The notes beneath the pieces were generated by a model. That model was not told the DNA's origin and ran no database searches. It worked only from the letters and a program-made list of their open reading frames with translations. Positions 44,772 to 57,345 of a stretch of 64,000 nt of DNA are shown here, piece after piece; the stretch's first letter is position 1; the number at the start of each line of letters is the position of its first letter. Location: positions 23,805,735 through 23,869,734 of the forward strand of contig NC_071396.1 of assembly GCF_022682495.2 (NCBI RefSeq), read 5' to 3'. Position numbers and translations under genes: made by a program. Origin of the DNA: Desmodus rotundus (taxonomy: Eukaryota; Chordata; Mammalia; Chiroptera; Phyllostomidae).

Positions 44772-47525
44772 AAGAAGCTTTTTGAACACTTGGTCTTACT
44801 GTGATATTTTGTTATAGATAATGTCAAGCACATTATTTACTAGTCTTCCAGCTATTTGCAGTGTGTCAGGTGGCAAAAATGCATCGAGTGTGTGAGTCCA
44901 ATTCACCACACAGAACAGTCAACTTCTTCCAAACAACGACCAGCAAGCACTACGGAAGGACTGCAGTAAGAAACTAGCAAATCTGCGCCCGATTGGCACG
45001 TGCTTTATAAAGGTCAGAATATCTCAACATTCCTTTCTTACCTGGAATTTTGACCCTGCCAGCGTGCTCAAGGAAGGGAGCTTCCAATAGCCTTGTCTAA
45101 ATCAGTACTATTTATAGGTTCACGGAGTCCTGATTACGCCAGAGGGAGCAGACAGCTTTGTCCTCCTTTTCGTCCGAATCCCTTCATACCCTGTGGTCAT
45201 TTTCTCTGCAGCTGGGGCCCGGGGCTGAGTTATCCTCCTGTGTCCTGTGCTGCGTGTTTTAATGGTTCTTCTAGTCATTCGACTACACGTTTGTCTTTTC
45301 CGGAGACAACCCTAGATATCTATGCCAGTAAGCATCTTCCCCTTACTGAAAAACTTGCAGCATTTTGGATCGGAAACTAGACGTGTTAAGCTCTGTTTGG
45401 TTGTAATCGGCCTTAGCTGATTTTTTTCTTATTCATCTAGGACAGGCCATCAGTATGAGGATACATATATGTGATATCTCTGTATTTGCTCGCATGAAAC
45501 TGAAGCAATTGCCATTAATGTCTGACTCTCGATGTGCTTGTCAACAACCTCATTTCTCATTATCATTTCAACTGATAGGTAATGTGGGATTCAGAGGAAG
45601 TTTGTTAGATAGAAGTGTCTGAGCTATAACATCAGAAAAAAGTTTAACATAACGGGATTTCTGTTTAGTTCTCATTTTGCACAAGATATGTAGCTTGGCA
45701 GAAAGAAAAACTTACGTTGACGCCTTTCAAATACTGCGCGTATATTCTCTTCATCTTTCTACCATAAAAAATACACAAAAGGAAAAAAATTGATGATGTG
45801 TTTGCAAGCTCTAAAATCTATACATTTTAAGCAGATGATTAAAAGTGAATGATGCCCTAGGACATGACCCTACAGGAGTGATACCATAAAACAACGCAAC
45901 ACTCACACTTTGTCCTCCCCTCCGTGTGTGACCAGGGGTATATTACTGAAACATTTGGGTCTTGGTTTCTTTACAGGCAAGATTAGAGGATTGAGCGAAA
46001 TAATCACTAAGGTTTCTTCTGGCTCTAAAACACAGAACATTGAGAGTTGTTACTGACTTAATAACAGCAACAAGTTATTATTATTTGGGTTCAATAAAAA
46101 CAAAGTTACGTGCTTCATCAAGGCTGGTGGGAAAGTCTGTTGTCTGCATGGGAATGTTCTAGCGTTGATAGTTTCTCTTCCCGTTGGAGACTTTATTGTC
46201 TCCAGAAAATGGAGAAAAAGCCGGATCTCTACTTTGTTGCCATCTGGGAGCCGGTACTTCGCATCTCTTCTACAAGAGCACCTGCCAGCATTTTCCTCGT
46301 TACTACATTATTATTTATTACAGACAGGGAGCGTGTTTTCTTCGCGATGGTGAACCTAGGCCATTCTTTGGCAAATGATAGACTCCTAAGTGCTTTGTTA
46401 TATCTTGTCTTTGCCACCTTCTCCCCTCCCCCAATTCCACTAAGGATGTTTAATTAAGATAGCATGTTCCAAATAGCCTGCATTTTAAAAGTGTTCCCTC
46501 TTGAATGCTGGTCATTGTAACTAGATTGTTAGTCCCCGCAGAGCACAGACCGCGTGGTCTATTTCTTTTATATCTCAATGCAGAATGTTGGTCAGAAGCT
46601 TTCCCCAAAGTTGCTGGCCCACTTGGAGGTGGAAGACCCATGGAATAAAAATGAGGAGAGTGGCATGTGCATCCAGTTTGGGCTCTGCCACTTTCGCTCA
46701 GGGAGGCGCCGGAGCCCATTCATCCCTCAGTTAGTGTCTTTGAAGTTGTGATGATTAACCCTTGCTCGGCTTCACGGAGCTGACAATGGGTGTGGAAATG
46801 ACTTGACTTTGTGTAGTTCTGTCCAAAGGGGAGCTATTCTGGTTTTCATAGTGTCACTGCCCCCCTGCCCAAGAGAACTCCAGTGCAGGCACTGATGAGC
46901 GTGCTGCTTGTGTGTGCGAGAGGCTCACTGCATTCGTTGTGATGGTGAATTGTCCTCACACAGCGTCCCTCTGGCTGCTGTTGCCGGGTTTATCTTGCCC
47001 TGTGATTTCTGCTCGGCAGTGCGGAAGGGGCATTTGTAGACTGTGTGGGACTGCAGAGCTGATTCTGCGTGGTAGAGGTAACACTCTTTATTAATGAGGA
47101 TGGTAAGTGTGCCTGGGAGAGGGGATTAGTGCAGAAATCACTGGAGAATATTAACCATTAGTAAGTTCCCTCACTGGCATTGGATGCATATTATTTTTAA
47201 CATGAATTTAATAAATGTAGTAAAACAATGAAAGCTTAAAAAAAATAAAGTAGAGGTTAGGAATTATAGTAAGCAGAGTCTTAAATACTATATTACCTTG
47301 GTGATATAATTAAAATCTATTGCATATTAAAAAACACCTTGGCTAAAGATATTTTAATTTGTGTTTGCCTTTTCAAATGCCTTTATAATCATACTTTTTC
47401 TAATTCTTTTAGATTATGGATACATATTGATGATTTTATCATTTACTTATGATTTTCTTCCTTTTGGTTGAACCAAAATTTTATGTATCCCATTTACAAG
47501 TACCGAGCCCTTGAGCTATATCTAG
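44772..47525. other. Intron stretch, mostly unassigned
   Basis: An L2-like phrase (GATTGTTAGTCCCCGCAGAGCACAGACC) is at about 46520-46560. No exon is seen; the longest frame, 115 codons at 46110-46457, has no domain. Confidence 0.3.
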
Positions 47526-47529
47526 ATAA

Positions 47530-48300
47530 AAGTAATAATAGGTGACAATTTGGGGGCACCATGTTAAACCTGTGTCAACCCATGGCCATTGGTGCCAGTT
47601 CAAAGCCAACAGGATCCCCCACTGGGGGTGTGGTGAAGAAGGAAGCTGTACTCGGCGCAAACAGAACTGAGTGTGCTATATCCGCGCGTGGCTGTGGACC
47701 AGCTCAGCAGTGTTTCGGTTCAGTTAGGACGCAGCATGGCTGTGAGGTGGCCCTGGGGCACAGTGGCACTGGGGCGAGGCAGCCCTCAGGTGAGTCCTCT
47801 CTCTAGCTAGACAGCTTCGCTCTGCTCATTCTGCCCCACTTTGCATGGGTCTGCTCTGTCCTGCCCTGCGCTGGTCTGCCTTGCTGTGTTCTAGAGAGAC
47901 ATTTTTAGTATTTTAGCTTCAGCTGCAATTGCAGCCTTCAGTGGAAAGGGAAACAGCACACTCCCTGAGCCAGAGGGGAGCTGACTTTTATAGACAGAAG
48001 TCCCCACCCCTGGTCCCCTGATTGGTCCATCCTCATGTAAATGGAGAATCCAAATCCTAACAGTTTGATTGGTCCAAAAAGCACGGTCCTGATTGGTTAG
48101 AATGGAGCCACTCTGACTGATTGGTGAAGCTACTGATGGGGATATAGCTGCATAGCTCTGATTGGATGGGGAAAGCCTCAGTCCTATTGGTTGAAATGCA
48201 ATTCCAGGAACTCCTTTATTAGTGAGGGCTGGCTCAGATGGCAGGAACACAGTTCCGGGCAGAGGCAGGCAGTTCAGGGTAGGCTTCTCCCTGAGGTGTG
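47530..48300 (-). repeat. LTR-like segment with six inverted CCAAT boxes
   Basis: ATTGG (CCAAT on the minus strand) occurs at 48021, 48068, 48092, 48120, 48161 and 48186. The left part (about 47800-47890) holds a CTGC/TCTGCC-rich block like an LTR R/U5 read backwards. No internal retroviral genes are seen, so this would be a solitary LTR on the minus strand. The family is unidentified. Confidence 0.5.
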
Positions 48301-48394
48301 GTTTGCATGAGAGGTCCCCATTTAGAAATGCCTGCTGGACGCTGCTTTTAAATTTGAGCCCAGATAGCCACTAGGAGCCGTTCTCGTTAGGTTA

Positions 48395-48545
48395 TCATTT
48401 TTACTCAGGGTCCACTTCTGTTATAAGCTTATTTCAGTTAATCCTCACAACCATCCTCGAAGGTGATGAGGATGATTATTTCTAGCTACAGATGAGAAAA
48501 CTGAGGTCCAAGAGAGGTTGAATAACTTGTCTATGGCCGTAGCTA
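48395..48545 (+). repeat. MIR SINE
   Basis: AATCCTCACAACCATCC, GATGAGAAAACTGAGGTCC, AGAGAGGTTGAATAACTTG and GTCTATGGCC match the MIR core. Confidence 0.8.
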
Positions 48546-48557
48546 TGTCGATGTAAG

Positions 48558-48770
48558 AATGTCCAAACCTGTAGAGGATTTTGGTGAAAATGTGTTTGAC
48601 CCAAACAAGATATGCCTTAAAGCAAGCTCTCCACTGAGAAAATGCTTCTTAGAATAGCAGTCTGCAGCTTCTATTTTTGTATGTAGAGTGGAGGGAATGG
48701 AAGGAAGATAATAGGAAGGCAGGAGAGAGCAAGGTGGAAACTAGATTACAGGATGGCTGCAGCCATCTGA
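48558..48770. repeat. Direct repeat copy 1 (LTR-like)
   Basis: It begins AATGTCCAAACCTGTAGAGG and aligns with 49167-49375 over about 210 bases with substitutions and small indels. It is probably part of an unidentified LTR. Confidence 0.7.
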
Positions 48771-49166
48771 AGCTGATGTTTTTTTCAGTGAAATCTCTCC
48801 ATTTTGGTGGGCACTTACAAGGTGAGGGTCCACGCAGACTGGACTCTGACCGTCGCAGGGCTTGTGAACCTTGGAGGCGTGATTACCCACGTGAATTTTA
48901 ATGTTTCTTGTGAGTCCCTTTCAAAAAGCTGAAATTAAAAGCAGTCACATAGGAACAGCTCAGATAAGGTCAGGAACCTCTCCCTAAAGCAGGTAAGTTC
49001 GGCTTCCAAGAGAAAACCCTCCCAAGTTCATCCAACGAGAAGTAGGGAGCTGGTGGAGCACGGTGGGCCCAGCTGGGACCTAGCAGGGAGTCTGGTTCGG
49101 TGGGGTGGGCCAGGGTGGGCTTTTCTGGAATCCTGCTGACTATACCACGTCAGTGCCAATGCGGGA

Positions 49167-49375
49167 ATGTCCAAACCTGTAGGGGATTTTTATAAAAATG
49201 TATTTGAGTCAAACAGAGAATACATCTGGAAGCAAGATCTCCACAGACTGAGGCGGAATGCTTCCAAGAAATTACAGTTTGCAGCTTCTTGTATGCATTG
49301 GGAATCGAGGAGGGAATGCAGGGAAGATCACCTGGAGGCAGGAGAAAGCAAAGCAGGCGTCCAGTGACCGGAGAG
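49167..49375. repeat. Direct repeat copy 2 (LTR-like)
   Basis: It begins AATGTCCAAACCTGTAGGGG and carries the same block order as copy 1: GTATTTGAGTCAAAC, GAAGCAAGATCTCC, TTTGCAGCTTCTTG, GGAGGCAGGAGAAAGCAA. Copy-specific sequence may continue to about 49625. Confidence 0.7.
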
Positions 49376-49625
49376 TTATCAAGGCTGTGTGGTCTCCCGA
49401 GGGTGGCCATGCTTCAAAGGGAGGGGTGTGAAAGGGGGCAGGTTAAGGGGCGTGTTAACCCAGGCACTTCCACCATTCCGTTCTCCGGGTGAGTGTAAGG
49501 TGCACTGGGAACCCAGGGAGCAGGTGGCCCCGGGCCTCCGAGGTCCTCAGCCACTTCTCTTCTCTTGTCCCTTTTAGAGAAATAATAAAAGAACAAGTTT
49601 GGACCTACTCTACAGTTAGGGGTCT

Positions 49626-50110
49626 GAGGTGCACAGGAGACGTTTTTGCGTGTCTCTCCATCACCTTTGTCTTCAGGGGGGCTGTTGTCACTGGTCGGCT
49701 CCCTCCTGCCTCCCTGTCTCCTCTTCTCCGTCCCCCCCTCCCAATGTCACCCCGGTCAGCCCCTGACATTCTCTAGGCAAGTGGTGGTGACTCACTGCTT
49801 CCTAGGAAGGAGGCTTTCCAGTGACATCCGAAATCTCGGGGCCCTTCTTTAGATGGGAGAAGATGCGCGGCCCCTAATGTGGCCCATCCTCTTTTGCAGC
49901 GGGAGGTATTGGGGGGGATGGGAGGGAAAACCGGAGCTGACCTTTCCCACGTGGTGGCCCAGGCCTCGGCTGGCAGCGCTTTCTGGGCGAGTCTGAGAAG
50001 CTGCTCTCTGCACCTGGGTGTAGCTGTGGCAACTGTGTTTACCCGTGTCCCCTCCCCGGGGAGAGCTCTGAGGCAGGTGACCTGTCAGCGCTGCCTTCTA
50101 ATCCCCGTTC
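49626..50110. other. GC-richer intron end before FMN2 exon 2
   Basis: There is no repeat I can name. A pyrimidine-rich stretch precedes the acceptor. The open frame from 49879 runs into exon 2 in the same frame but has no splice signal of its own, so it is intron read-through. Confidence 0.35.
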
Positions 50111-50119
50111 CCTCCGCAG

Positions 50120-50286
50120 GGCGGACTCTGCTGGAGAAGCTGTTCAGCCAGCAGGAGAACGGACCTCCGGAAGAGGCGGAGAAGTTTTGCTCCCGCATCC
50201 TCGCCATGGGTCTTCTCCTTCCCTTCAGTGACTGCTTCAGGGAGCCCTGCGGCCAGAGCGCCCAGTCAAGCTCGGCTCCGTTCGAC
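50120..50286 (+). CDS. FMN2: FMN2 (formin-2) exon 2 coding sequence
   Basis: The acceptor CTCCGCAG precedes GG CGG ACT CTG, completing Gly then [14 protein letters not shown]. The exon encodes [19 protein letters not shown] and [10 protein letters not shown], a well-conserved segment of formin-2 just after the exon 1 disordered region. It is 167 nt (2 nt plus 55 codons) and ends in phase 0 at ...PFD before the donor GTAAGT at 50287. Together with exon 1 this gives 567 residues. The next residues in the human protein, QDQLYTW, are not in the window, so exon 3 is further downstream. Confidence 0.95.
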
Positions 50287-50479
50287 GTAAGTAGGACCCA
50301 GGTCTGTCCCTGAGGCAGAGTGCTGTCGGACCAGCGCTGGTGCGTGTGTTGGCCCCATCACCCCATCATTGAAACACCAGCGTGCGGTGCGAGATGCCTT
50401 CCTCCTCCAGCCTCCCCCCCGCACCCCAACAGCTCAGGGTGCCTGTTTCTACGCTTGCTTTTTTGCACTGGGGTATTCC

Positions 50480-50985
50480 TTCTCTATTTTGTCTTTCAAC
50501 TGCAGTTTACATTTAACATTATTTTGTATTAGTGTCAGGTATACAGTGTAGTGGTTGGACAATTATAAAATTTACAAAGGGATCCCCTGGTATTTCCAAT
50601 ACCCACCTGGCACCATGCATGTTATTACAATATTGGGGACTATACTATTCCCTGTGCGTTACTGTACATCCCTGTGACTATTCTGTAACTGCAAATCTGT
50701 GCTTCTTAATCCCTTCACCTTATACACCCAGGTTCCCCCCCACCCCGCGCCCCCCCCACCGCCGAATGCCATCAGGCTGTTCTCTGTATCTCGGAGTCTG
50801 TTTCTATTTTGTTCGTTCATTTGTTTTGCTCTTTAGATTCCACATATAAGTGAAATCACATGGTATTTGTCTTCCTCTCTCCAACTTAATTTTTTCACTG
50901 AGCATAATGCCCTCTAGGTGCATCCATGTTGTCACAAACGGTGAGATTTCTAGGGTATTTTTATTGTATTCTTTATTTGCTAAAC
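50480..50985 (-). mobile_element. L1 3'-end fragment, minus strand
   Basis: GTGTCAGGTATACAGTGTAG, ATAAGTGAAATCACATGGTA and CCTCTAGGTGCATCCATG are the antisense of an L1MA/PB-type 3' end. A C-rich block is at about 50733-50760. Confidence 0.75.
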
Positions 50986-53155
50986 CTCCTGCCCTTACCA
51001 GAGGGCCACTCCGGACAGTTATCTAGCCTGCTTCAATCGGTGATGATATCAAGTGGCTCTGATCAGTGTTCCTGACTTGGCCGGCCACAGGCATTCCTCC
51101 AGAAGCAGCTCCACAGGGCAACAGGTTTGGTCCCGGGGGGCCGCAGGTCTCCATGGGCCCAAGAATGCTATTTCAATGCATTCATTACTCATCTACGTAC
51201 AAAATATTGACATGAAGCAGCATTGTCTGCTTTTTCCCCCAGCTCCCCGCCACCAAGAGAGTTAATACTGCGGAACAGTAATTCCAAAGAGATATTCACA
51301 ATTCATAACGAATATCAGCATAGTTGGATTGGATTATCATTTTCAAGCCAGAGTATTACTAACCTTTCTCAGGTATGTGGTACATGTATGATGTTGGTTG
51401 TGATGAGTATATGAATTTCTCATAAGAAAATTGAAGGTCCGGTTGGCCCACGTGTGCTGAGGTTTGGTGAGGCGGAGTTCTCATGCGGATGGGTTGTAGT
51501 TCCATTGCTTCCATCTATACCCCCTACTCTTGCAGACGTGTTCAAAATGTATGTGCTTTTGATCAAGGAGTGAACTAAGGTTGAGTTTTGAAAGACAATG
51601 AAAATGAGTCCTGTCCGAGATCAAGATGCAATGTAAATAGTAAAATGTCTCTATGTGCCTGTTTTCCTTCTTTCTCTTCTTTACCCATTACAACCTGTGG
51701 TCTTCTGAGTCTCTCTTCAGTACTAGGAAAATAGATCACATAAAATAATTGTGAGACCTTGCTGATAGCATAGGTAATACTATGAAGGAAATAAACCCAA
51801 GTAATAAGACATGAAAGAAGATTTCCCAAGGATGTGCTGTGACTTGGGAAGCTTCCTTCTTAAGGCTTACCTATTTATGTATTTTTTTAATGACATGGCA
51901 GCTAATCACTGCCAGGTAGATCTTTTTCTTCTATGGGAAGAATTGGATAGTTTACATTTTTTCTTCCCTTTTCTTTGTCTTTTGTGAGAGTTGTGTCTTA
52001 TTCCTAAGAGACAGAACCCAGGGAGTGTGCTGGGCCAAAAGTGTTGCAGAGCTGTGTTCTAGAAGATATATCAATTTGCAAGGTGGAATTAAAATAAATA
52101 TGGTGCAAACAAAGGCAAACACTAGCTATGTCTAATGCTTGCTTTTTGATTAAAACTATTCCCAAGTTGACTGCACATTGCTCCTTTAAAGCTCAGAAGT
52201 ACAGTGTTATCATTCATTAAATGCAGAATTGGAATAAACTGAAAAGAGTAAGATAATTCTAATCTTTTTTTTTTCTATTCACTGAACTGGCTGCTTCTTA
52301 TCCCCTCCCTGCGCCATCCTTGTGTGTTAGACTAGTAATTCCTCCCAGCCTTGTCATTTTGGAGGGCAGCAGCCTGGCACAGAGAGCAAAAAGCAAACAG
52401 AAAACAAAATCCCTTAATATGATAAGAAATAATTTCCTCAGAATGGATGGTTTCTCTCCAGTCACTTTATGATTGTATTTCCTCTTACTGTATTCATTGC
52501 TATCTCCCTGCACCCCTTGCCAAACTGCACACAGAACAATTACAAAATTAAAGGTGCTCTATTAAGAAATCTTATTCCATATACTTCAACAGCACTCCAG
52601 TACCAGAAGTGTGCATTTATTGTATGTACGGTCTAGGGTTTCTTCAAAACTCGGAAGAGGTACCACTACAGGGGGATGTGCAGACTGAGGTGTTAGTGGG
52701 GGAATGACAAGGAATGCACTTATCTGTGGAGAGAGGTTTCTGATGATTAGTCTCTCTGCTGAGTCATAGAAAATCGCTGGGGAGGATTGCTAACGAACGG
52801 TTCTCTCGAGGACAGTTGCCCTTCAAGACGGGACACCCTTTGAGAACAAGCTCATACCTGTTACTGTTCCCACCCCTGACTTTGCACCCTTCCCTAAGAA
52901 CACTCACCCCCTCTCCCCTCTGCCTTTCCCCTCTCCATTCCCACATGTGATTAGGGAAGTCGAGGTTTGATTGGGGGTCTTGCTGATTGATGCAGCTTAG
53001 GGATCAGCCTCCTTCAGTCCACCCTTCTGACTTCATCGAATTGTTTTTATACATTCAAAGAGCCTGATATTTTGCTTTAGAAATGCTATCCAAAAGAAAG
53101 TCACATTTTTCTTACATTTTACCTTAAAGAAGAATACTCAAAGGCAAGGAGCTTC
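50986..53155. other. Intron stretch without recognised features
   Basis: AT-rich. A T run is at 52265-52274. No exon or nameable repeat. Confidence 0.3.
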
Positions 53156-53159
53156 GAGT

Positions 53160-53985
53160 GATTATGTTAATTCATTTGCAGATGTTTACCAGATGCATTC
53201 TACAGGGTGGGCAATGTTTTAGGCTCCAGAGATATGTTAGTTAACAAGAGAAATAAGATTCTTGTTTTCCTGAAATTTCTATTCTTTTCATGGTGGGAAG
53301 AGACACACACACACACACACACACACACAAATCAAAGCACAGGTAATGGTATGAAGGAAGGAAACCTAAGTGGCATGATAGAGTGAATGGGGCTGGGGCA
53401 GGTGAATGTAGAGGGAAGCCTCATTCAGGAGTCATGAGATGAGGTCTAAGGGAGGGTCATCCTAGGAAGCTCAAGTGTCAAGTTCAAAGGGCCTGGGGAG
53501 GGCACAAGCTAGGCACAGAATGAGGGCCTGTGCAGATGAAGTTCCGTGAGAGGAGGACAGAAAGGATTTAGGAGCCATGCAAGGAACATTGACTTTAAAA
53601 AAAATGTGGGAGCTTTTGGAAGGTTTTATGCAGGAGAAGAACATACTCTATATTTCACCTGGATCGCATAGCCTGGCCTTTGAGTACTAAAGTGTAGGAG
53701 GCAGAAGTAGAAGCTGGACCATGAGGTGGGGCATTGTAGTAGTTGAGCAAGAGGTTGGGGTAGGATGAAGGTGAGGGAGTTGGAGCAGAGGCGGTAGGTG
53801 TGGGATGGATTCCGGAGGTGGAGCTGGCGGCCCTTCTAGTGGGTTAGAGCAGGGACAACGAGAAAAGGAAATCAAAGACGACATCATGGTTTTGGGATTT
53901 AAGTAGTTGGGTGGATGGTTGTGCCGGTTACTGAGATGGAGAAGCCAGATGAGTTTTAGGGGGAAAATGCTTTAAGGACAGAAGT
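53160..53985 (+). repeat. Old interspersed repeat (unnamed family), copy 1, with (CA)n
   Basis: AGATGTTTACCAGATGCATTC to GGTATGAAGGAAGG, AAAGGGCCTGGGGAGG, GCATTGTAGTAGTTGAGCAAG and GTGCCGGTTACTGAGATGGAG follow the order of a widespread mammalian repeat. A (CA)n microsatellite is at about 53302-53328. A second copy of the same family is at 60380-61370. Confidence 0.5.
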
Positions 53986-55810
53986 GGTACTCATTAAATT
54001 CTTGAATAAAATTCTTTTTATTTAGAAACCTAACACCTAGCCTATTACCTGACAAGCGTGAGAGTCTGATTTTTGCTGAGTGGAGCATTACTGACTTTCT
54101 CTGCTGATCAAAGTTAAGGCCGTGAGGCTCACAGTTATGTCAGCCATCCGCAGGGCGGACAGCCCTTCTCATAGCTCTGTCTTCACAAGCCAGAAAGAAA
54201 GAGCGAGCGCCAAGTGCCTAGTAGTATTTATTGTCTGCAGTCGTTTTCCCATTTCCGTTCCTAATCTGGGGACCTAGGAACTCTGAACCTACTTCTTATT
54301 CTCAGTATTCTCCCGTTTGCCTTCTGCTTTTGTTTGTTGGTTTGTTTCTGCTTTAGATTTCAGACAGAAAGGATCCTAAGCTAGACCGATTCTAAAGCTA
54401 GCAAGAGGAATCACAGAGAATATTTCTGCTTGTGATTTGGTAGATTGTATTGTTGAGGGGAAGATCATAGTGATTCTTTGTGGTCTGAAGAGAGATGGTT
54501 TTCTTCTAGAACCTGTTTTAGTCATTTGTCTGATGGGTGGGGGGGGGGAATCTCTCCTGAAAATTTTGCTCCAGTCTCCAACTTCTCAGAAACAGCAAAA
54601 CCTTCGCTTGTGACAGTCACAGAATTGGAAGTTTGGGGGCCCTGCCCTGCCACCTGTGAGAAGACAGGCGAGTGCCCCACCTGTTGCAAACCACAGACCT
54701 GGCTCATTGCCTGTTAGTTGTGAACAGGGGTCGTTTTGCAAGAACAAGTCCAGTATGTGGCCCTTTAAGATCCCTTTTCCTTTAAATGCCTTTATTCATA
54801 TCGCGACCCCTTTCCTTGGGTCATATTCACCAGCAGCTGTTTTCTAGCAAACCATGGTTATCTGACATAATTGTTGGTGATGCACAAGCAAGCTCTTCTA
54901 GGATTTCTTCTGTCATAACTACGTCGGGTGTCATATTATTGCTTTACAGGCAAAAAATAAAGCAAGCTTACGTGACTGGAGGATTTGGGCAGGAGTGTAT
55001 GGTTGTACCTACTCAGTCCTTTGTAAGTGATCTTAAATGTCTTTTTCATAGAATGTTTTTGGATGCATGTTTTTGGATGCTGGGCTTTTTTTAGTTTGGC
55101 AGATCTGCTGATTTTGCTAAATAAGTAGTGATCTCCATTCTTGGTGTGTATTTAAATGGACATAGATTTGGATGAGGATATTAGTGAGGCTAGAATTTAA
55201 GAGGAGGAAGACATGAAAGTTCAGTCCAAAAAGGAATAAAAGAAACAAGATCTTGAACCTGTTGAAAGGTAGGTCAGTAATGGTTACCAACAGCAGCCGC
55301 TAGCAGAAAACTGATGAAATGTGCTCTCTTCATTGTTACCAGTAGTCAGAATGAATATTCAAGCGAACACGTAGAATCGGTCATTTGTGTTGGAATTAAT
55401 TAGTTTTCAGAGCAGGAGGAGTACTAGATGCTATTTAGTCAAACTCACATAAATCTTTTTCTGAGAAGCAGTAAAATCTATGACATTTTGCAGCTCTAAG
55501 AGAATAAACATGTTTACTTGCTTATTTTTATTTTTGAAACATCGCTCATAGTATTAACTTTCAGAAAGTCATTTTTCTTCTAAATTAAAATTATACTCAC
55601 TTCGCAGGCCAGTTTTTAAAATTATTTTAGCCGAGTATTTCTTTTTCTTGTAAACGTTTCTCTAATCTCAGCACAGAAGCCACTAGTAAAATGCAAGATT
55701 TTACTCACCGAAATTCATTCTGTAGCCGTGTTTTACATCGGTTTCATTAGCCAGGTAACCATTGCATGAATCCATGATAAGGAGGGTAACAAAAGGAAAG
55801 ATACTTTTCC
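53986..55810. other. Intron stretch without recognised features
   Basis: AT-rich with no domain-bearing frame. A G run is at 54538-54548. Confidence 0.3.
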
Positions 55811-55814
55811 TTTG

Positions 55815-56637
55815 GACAGATACTTTTCCAAGGAAGATATACAGATGGCCAATAGAGATGAAAAGATATTCAACATCTCTAGTTACTAGGGAAATGCAAA
55901 TCAAAACCACAGTGAAAGAGCACTTCACATCTATTAGAATGGCTGTTATTAACAAAACACGAAATGACAAGTGTCGGAGAGGATGTGGAGAAAAGGGAAC
56001 CCTTATACACTGTTGCTGAGAACCTAAATTAGTGCGGCTACTGTAGAAAACAGTGTGGAGGTTCCTTAAAAAATTAAGAATAGTGCTGCTGTATGATCCA
56101 GCAATTCCTCTTCTGGAGATTTACCCTAAAGTATGAGAACACTTATTTGTAGAGAGATACATACCCCCATGTTCATTGCAGTGTTATTTGCAATGACCAA
56201 GATGTGGGAAAAACATAAGCGTCGGTGGCCAGATTAATGGATGAAGACAACGGAGTACTACTCAGCCATAAAGAGGGGAAGTATTGCCAACTGCGAAAAC
56301 ATGGATGGATCATAAGCGTAGTTTTCTAAGTGAAATATGGAAAAGGACAAAAACCATATGATTTCATCCCAATGGGGATAGAAAACAAAAAGTAACAAAC
56401 GGGATGACAAAGCAAACAAAAACTCATTGATACAGACAACAGCATGTTGGTTGCCAGAAGGGCGAGGGGTTGGGGGTGAGGCAACGTGCGGAAGAGGGTC
56501 AGATACAAGGTCATGGAAGAGGCTAGACTTCAGAGGGTGAGCACGCAATAGAGAGCTCCAGTGTTGAGTGTTAATCTTGTGCACCTGAAAATTGTATAAT
56601 GTTATTAACCAACGTTATCCCAATACATTTAATGTTT
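55815..56637 (+). mobile_element. L1 3' fragment
   Basis: It starts at the ORF2 C-terminal text CCAAGGAAGATATACAGATGG, passes TAGGGAAATGCAAATCAAAACC and the 3' UTR block GGTTGCCAGAAGGGCGAGGG, and ends near CCAATACATTTAATG. Broken frames. Confidence 0.8.
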
Positions 56638-57044
56638 GAACGATTTCGGAGAGGGAGCTGTTACACTGATTCTGAAATCTAGTCTGTGGAGAGGAAGGCC
56701 CTCTGTCACTCGAGTTGAGAAGCTCCGCGTACTGGCTGGGACTCCAAGGCCCGCAGGACTGTGGGGGGCAGGTGTTGAGGGGAAGACACAGGCCCATGTG
56801 ACAAGGAGCTTGGTGAGTGTATGGCCGAGGCGGTCAGTCAGTGTCTGTGACGAGGAGGGACAGGTGATGACAGGGCTGGATGATGGGGGCTTCACGGGCA
56901 GAGAGGATTTTGCACAGGGCGGGCTTGGAACATTCTCTGGATGACCGTGGGGTCTGGATTATGAGGCCATGTATATGAGAGGAATAGGGACAGTCTCCTT
57001 GCAGTTCAGCCATCACTTGCTTGAATGTGATCTTTTCTTTATAT
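56638..57044. other. Unassigned intron stretch, possible old repeat
   Basis: Purine-rich GGACAGGTGATGACAGG-type text resembles the family at 53160 and 60380 faintly. No exon is seen. Confidence 0.25.
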
Positions 57045-57125
57045 ACAATTTAAAATTTTTTTTTGTCCGTTCCATTACAGTTGTCCCAATTTCCCCCGCT
57101 TTGTCCTCCTCTGGAATTGGTCTTT
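57045..57125 (-). mobile_element. Bat L1 3'-end fragment
   Basis: TCCATTACAGTTGTCCCAATTT after a T-rich run is the same antisense 3' end seen at 17750 and 59030. Confidence 0.5.
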
Positions 57126-57264
57126 TAAGTTACCTTCTTAGGCCTCTCCATTACTGGTCTCCTGCCCAGCCTCCTTACTCTGGCCTTGTGATTCTCTGTT
57201 CGAGGCCGTGCTCCTCTCCAGGGTCTATTTGGCAAGGTCTGAAGATGGCTTTGTTTATCATAAT

Positions 57265-57345
57265 GGGGGGCGGGGTGCAGCTGGCATCTAACGGGTAGAG
57301 GCCAGGGATGCTGCCAAATGTTCTCCAAGACCTCCCTCCCCTTCC
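57265..57345 (-). repeat. hAT-Charlie-type MITE fragment
   Basis: AACGGGTAGAGGCCAGGGATGC followed by GCCAAATGTTCTCC is the antisense of the element type at 24725. Confidence 0.45.

Larger units (their letters stand above)
29836..50119 (+). other. FMN2 intron 1 (20,284 bp)
   Basis: It begins GTGAGC and ends CCTCCGCAG. The donor interrupts a Gly codon after its first base (phase 1). Contents by position are listed in separate entries. It carries no further recognisable exon. Confidence 0.9.
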
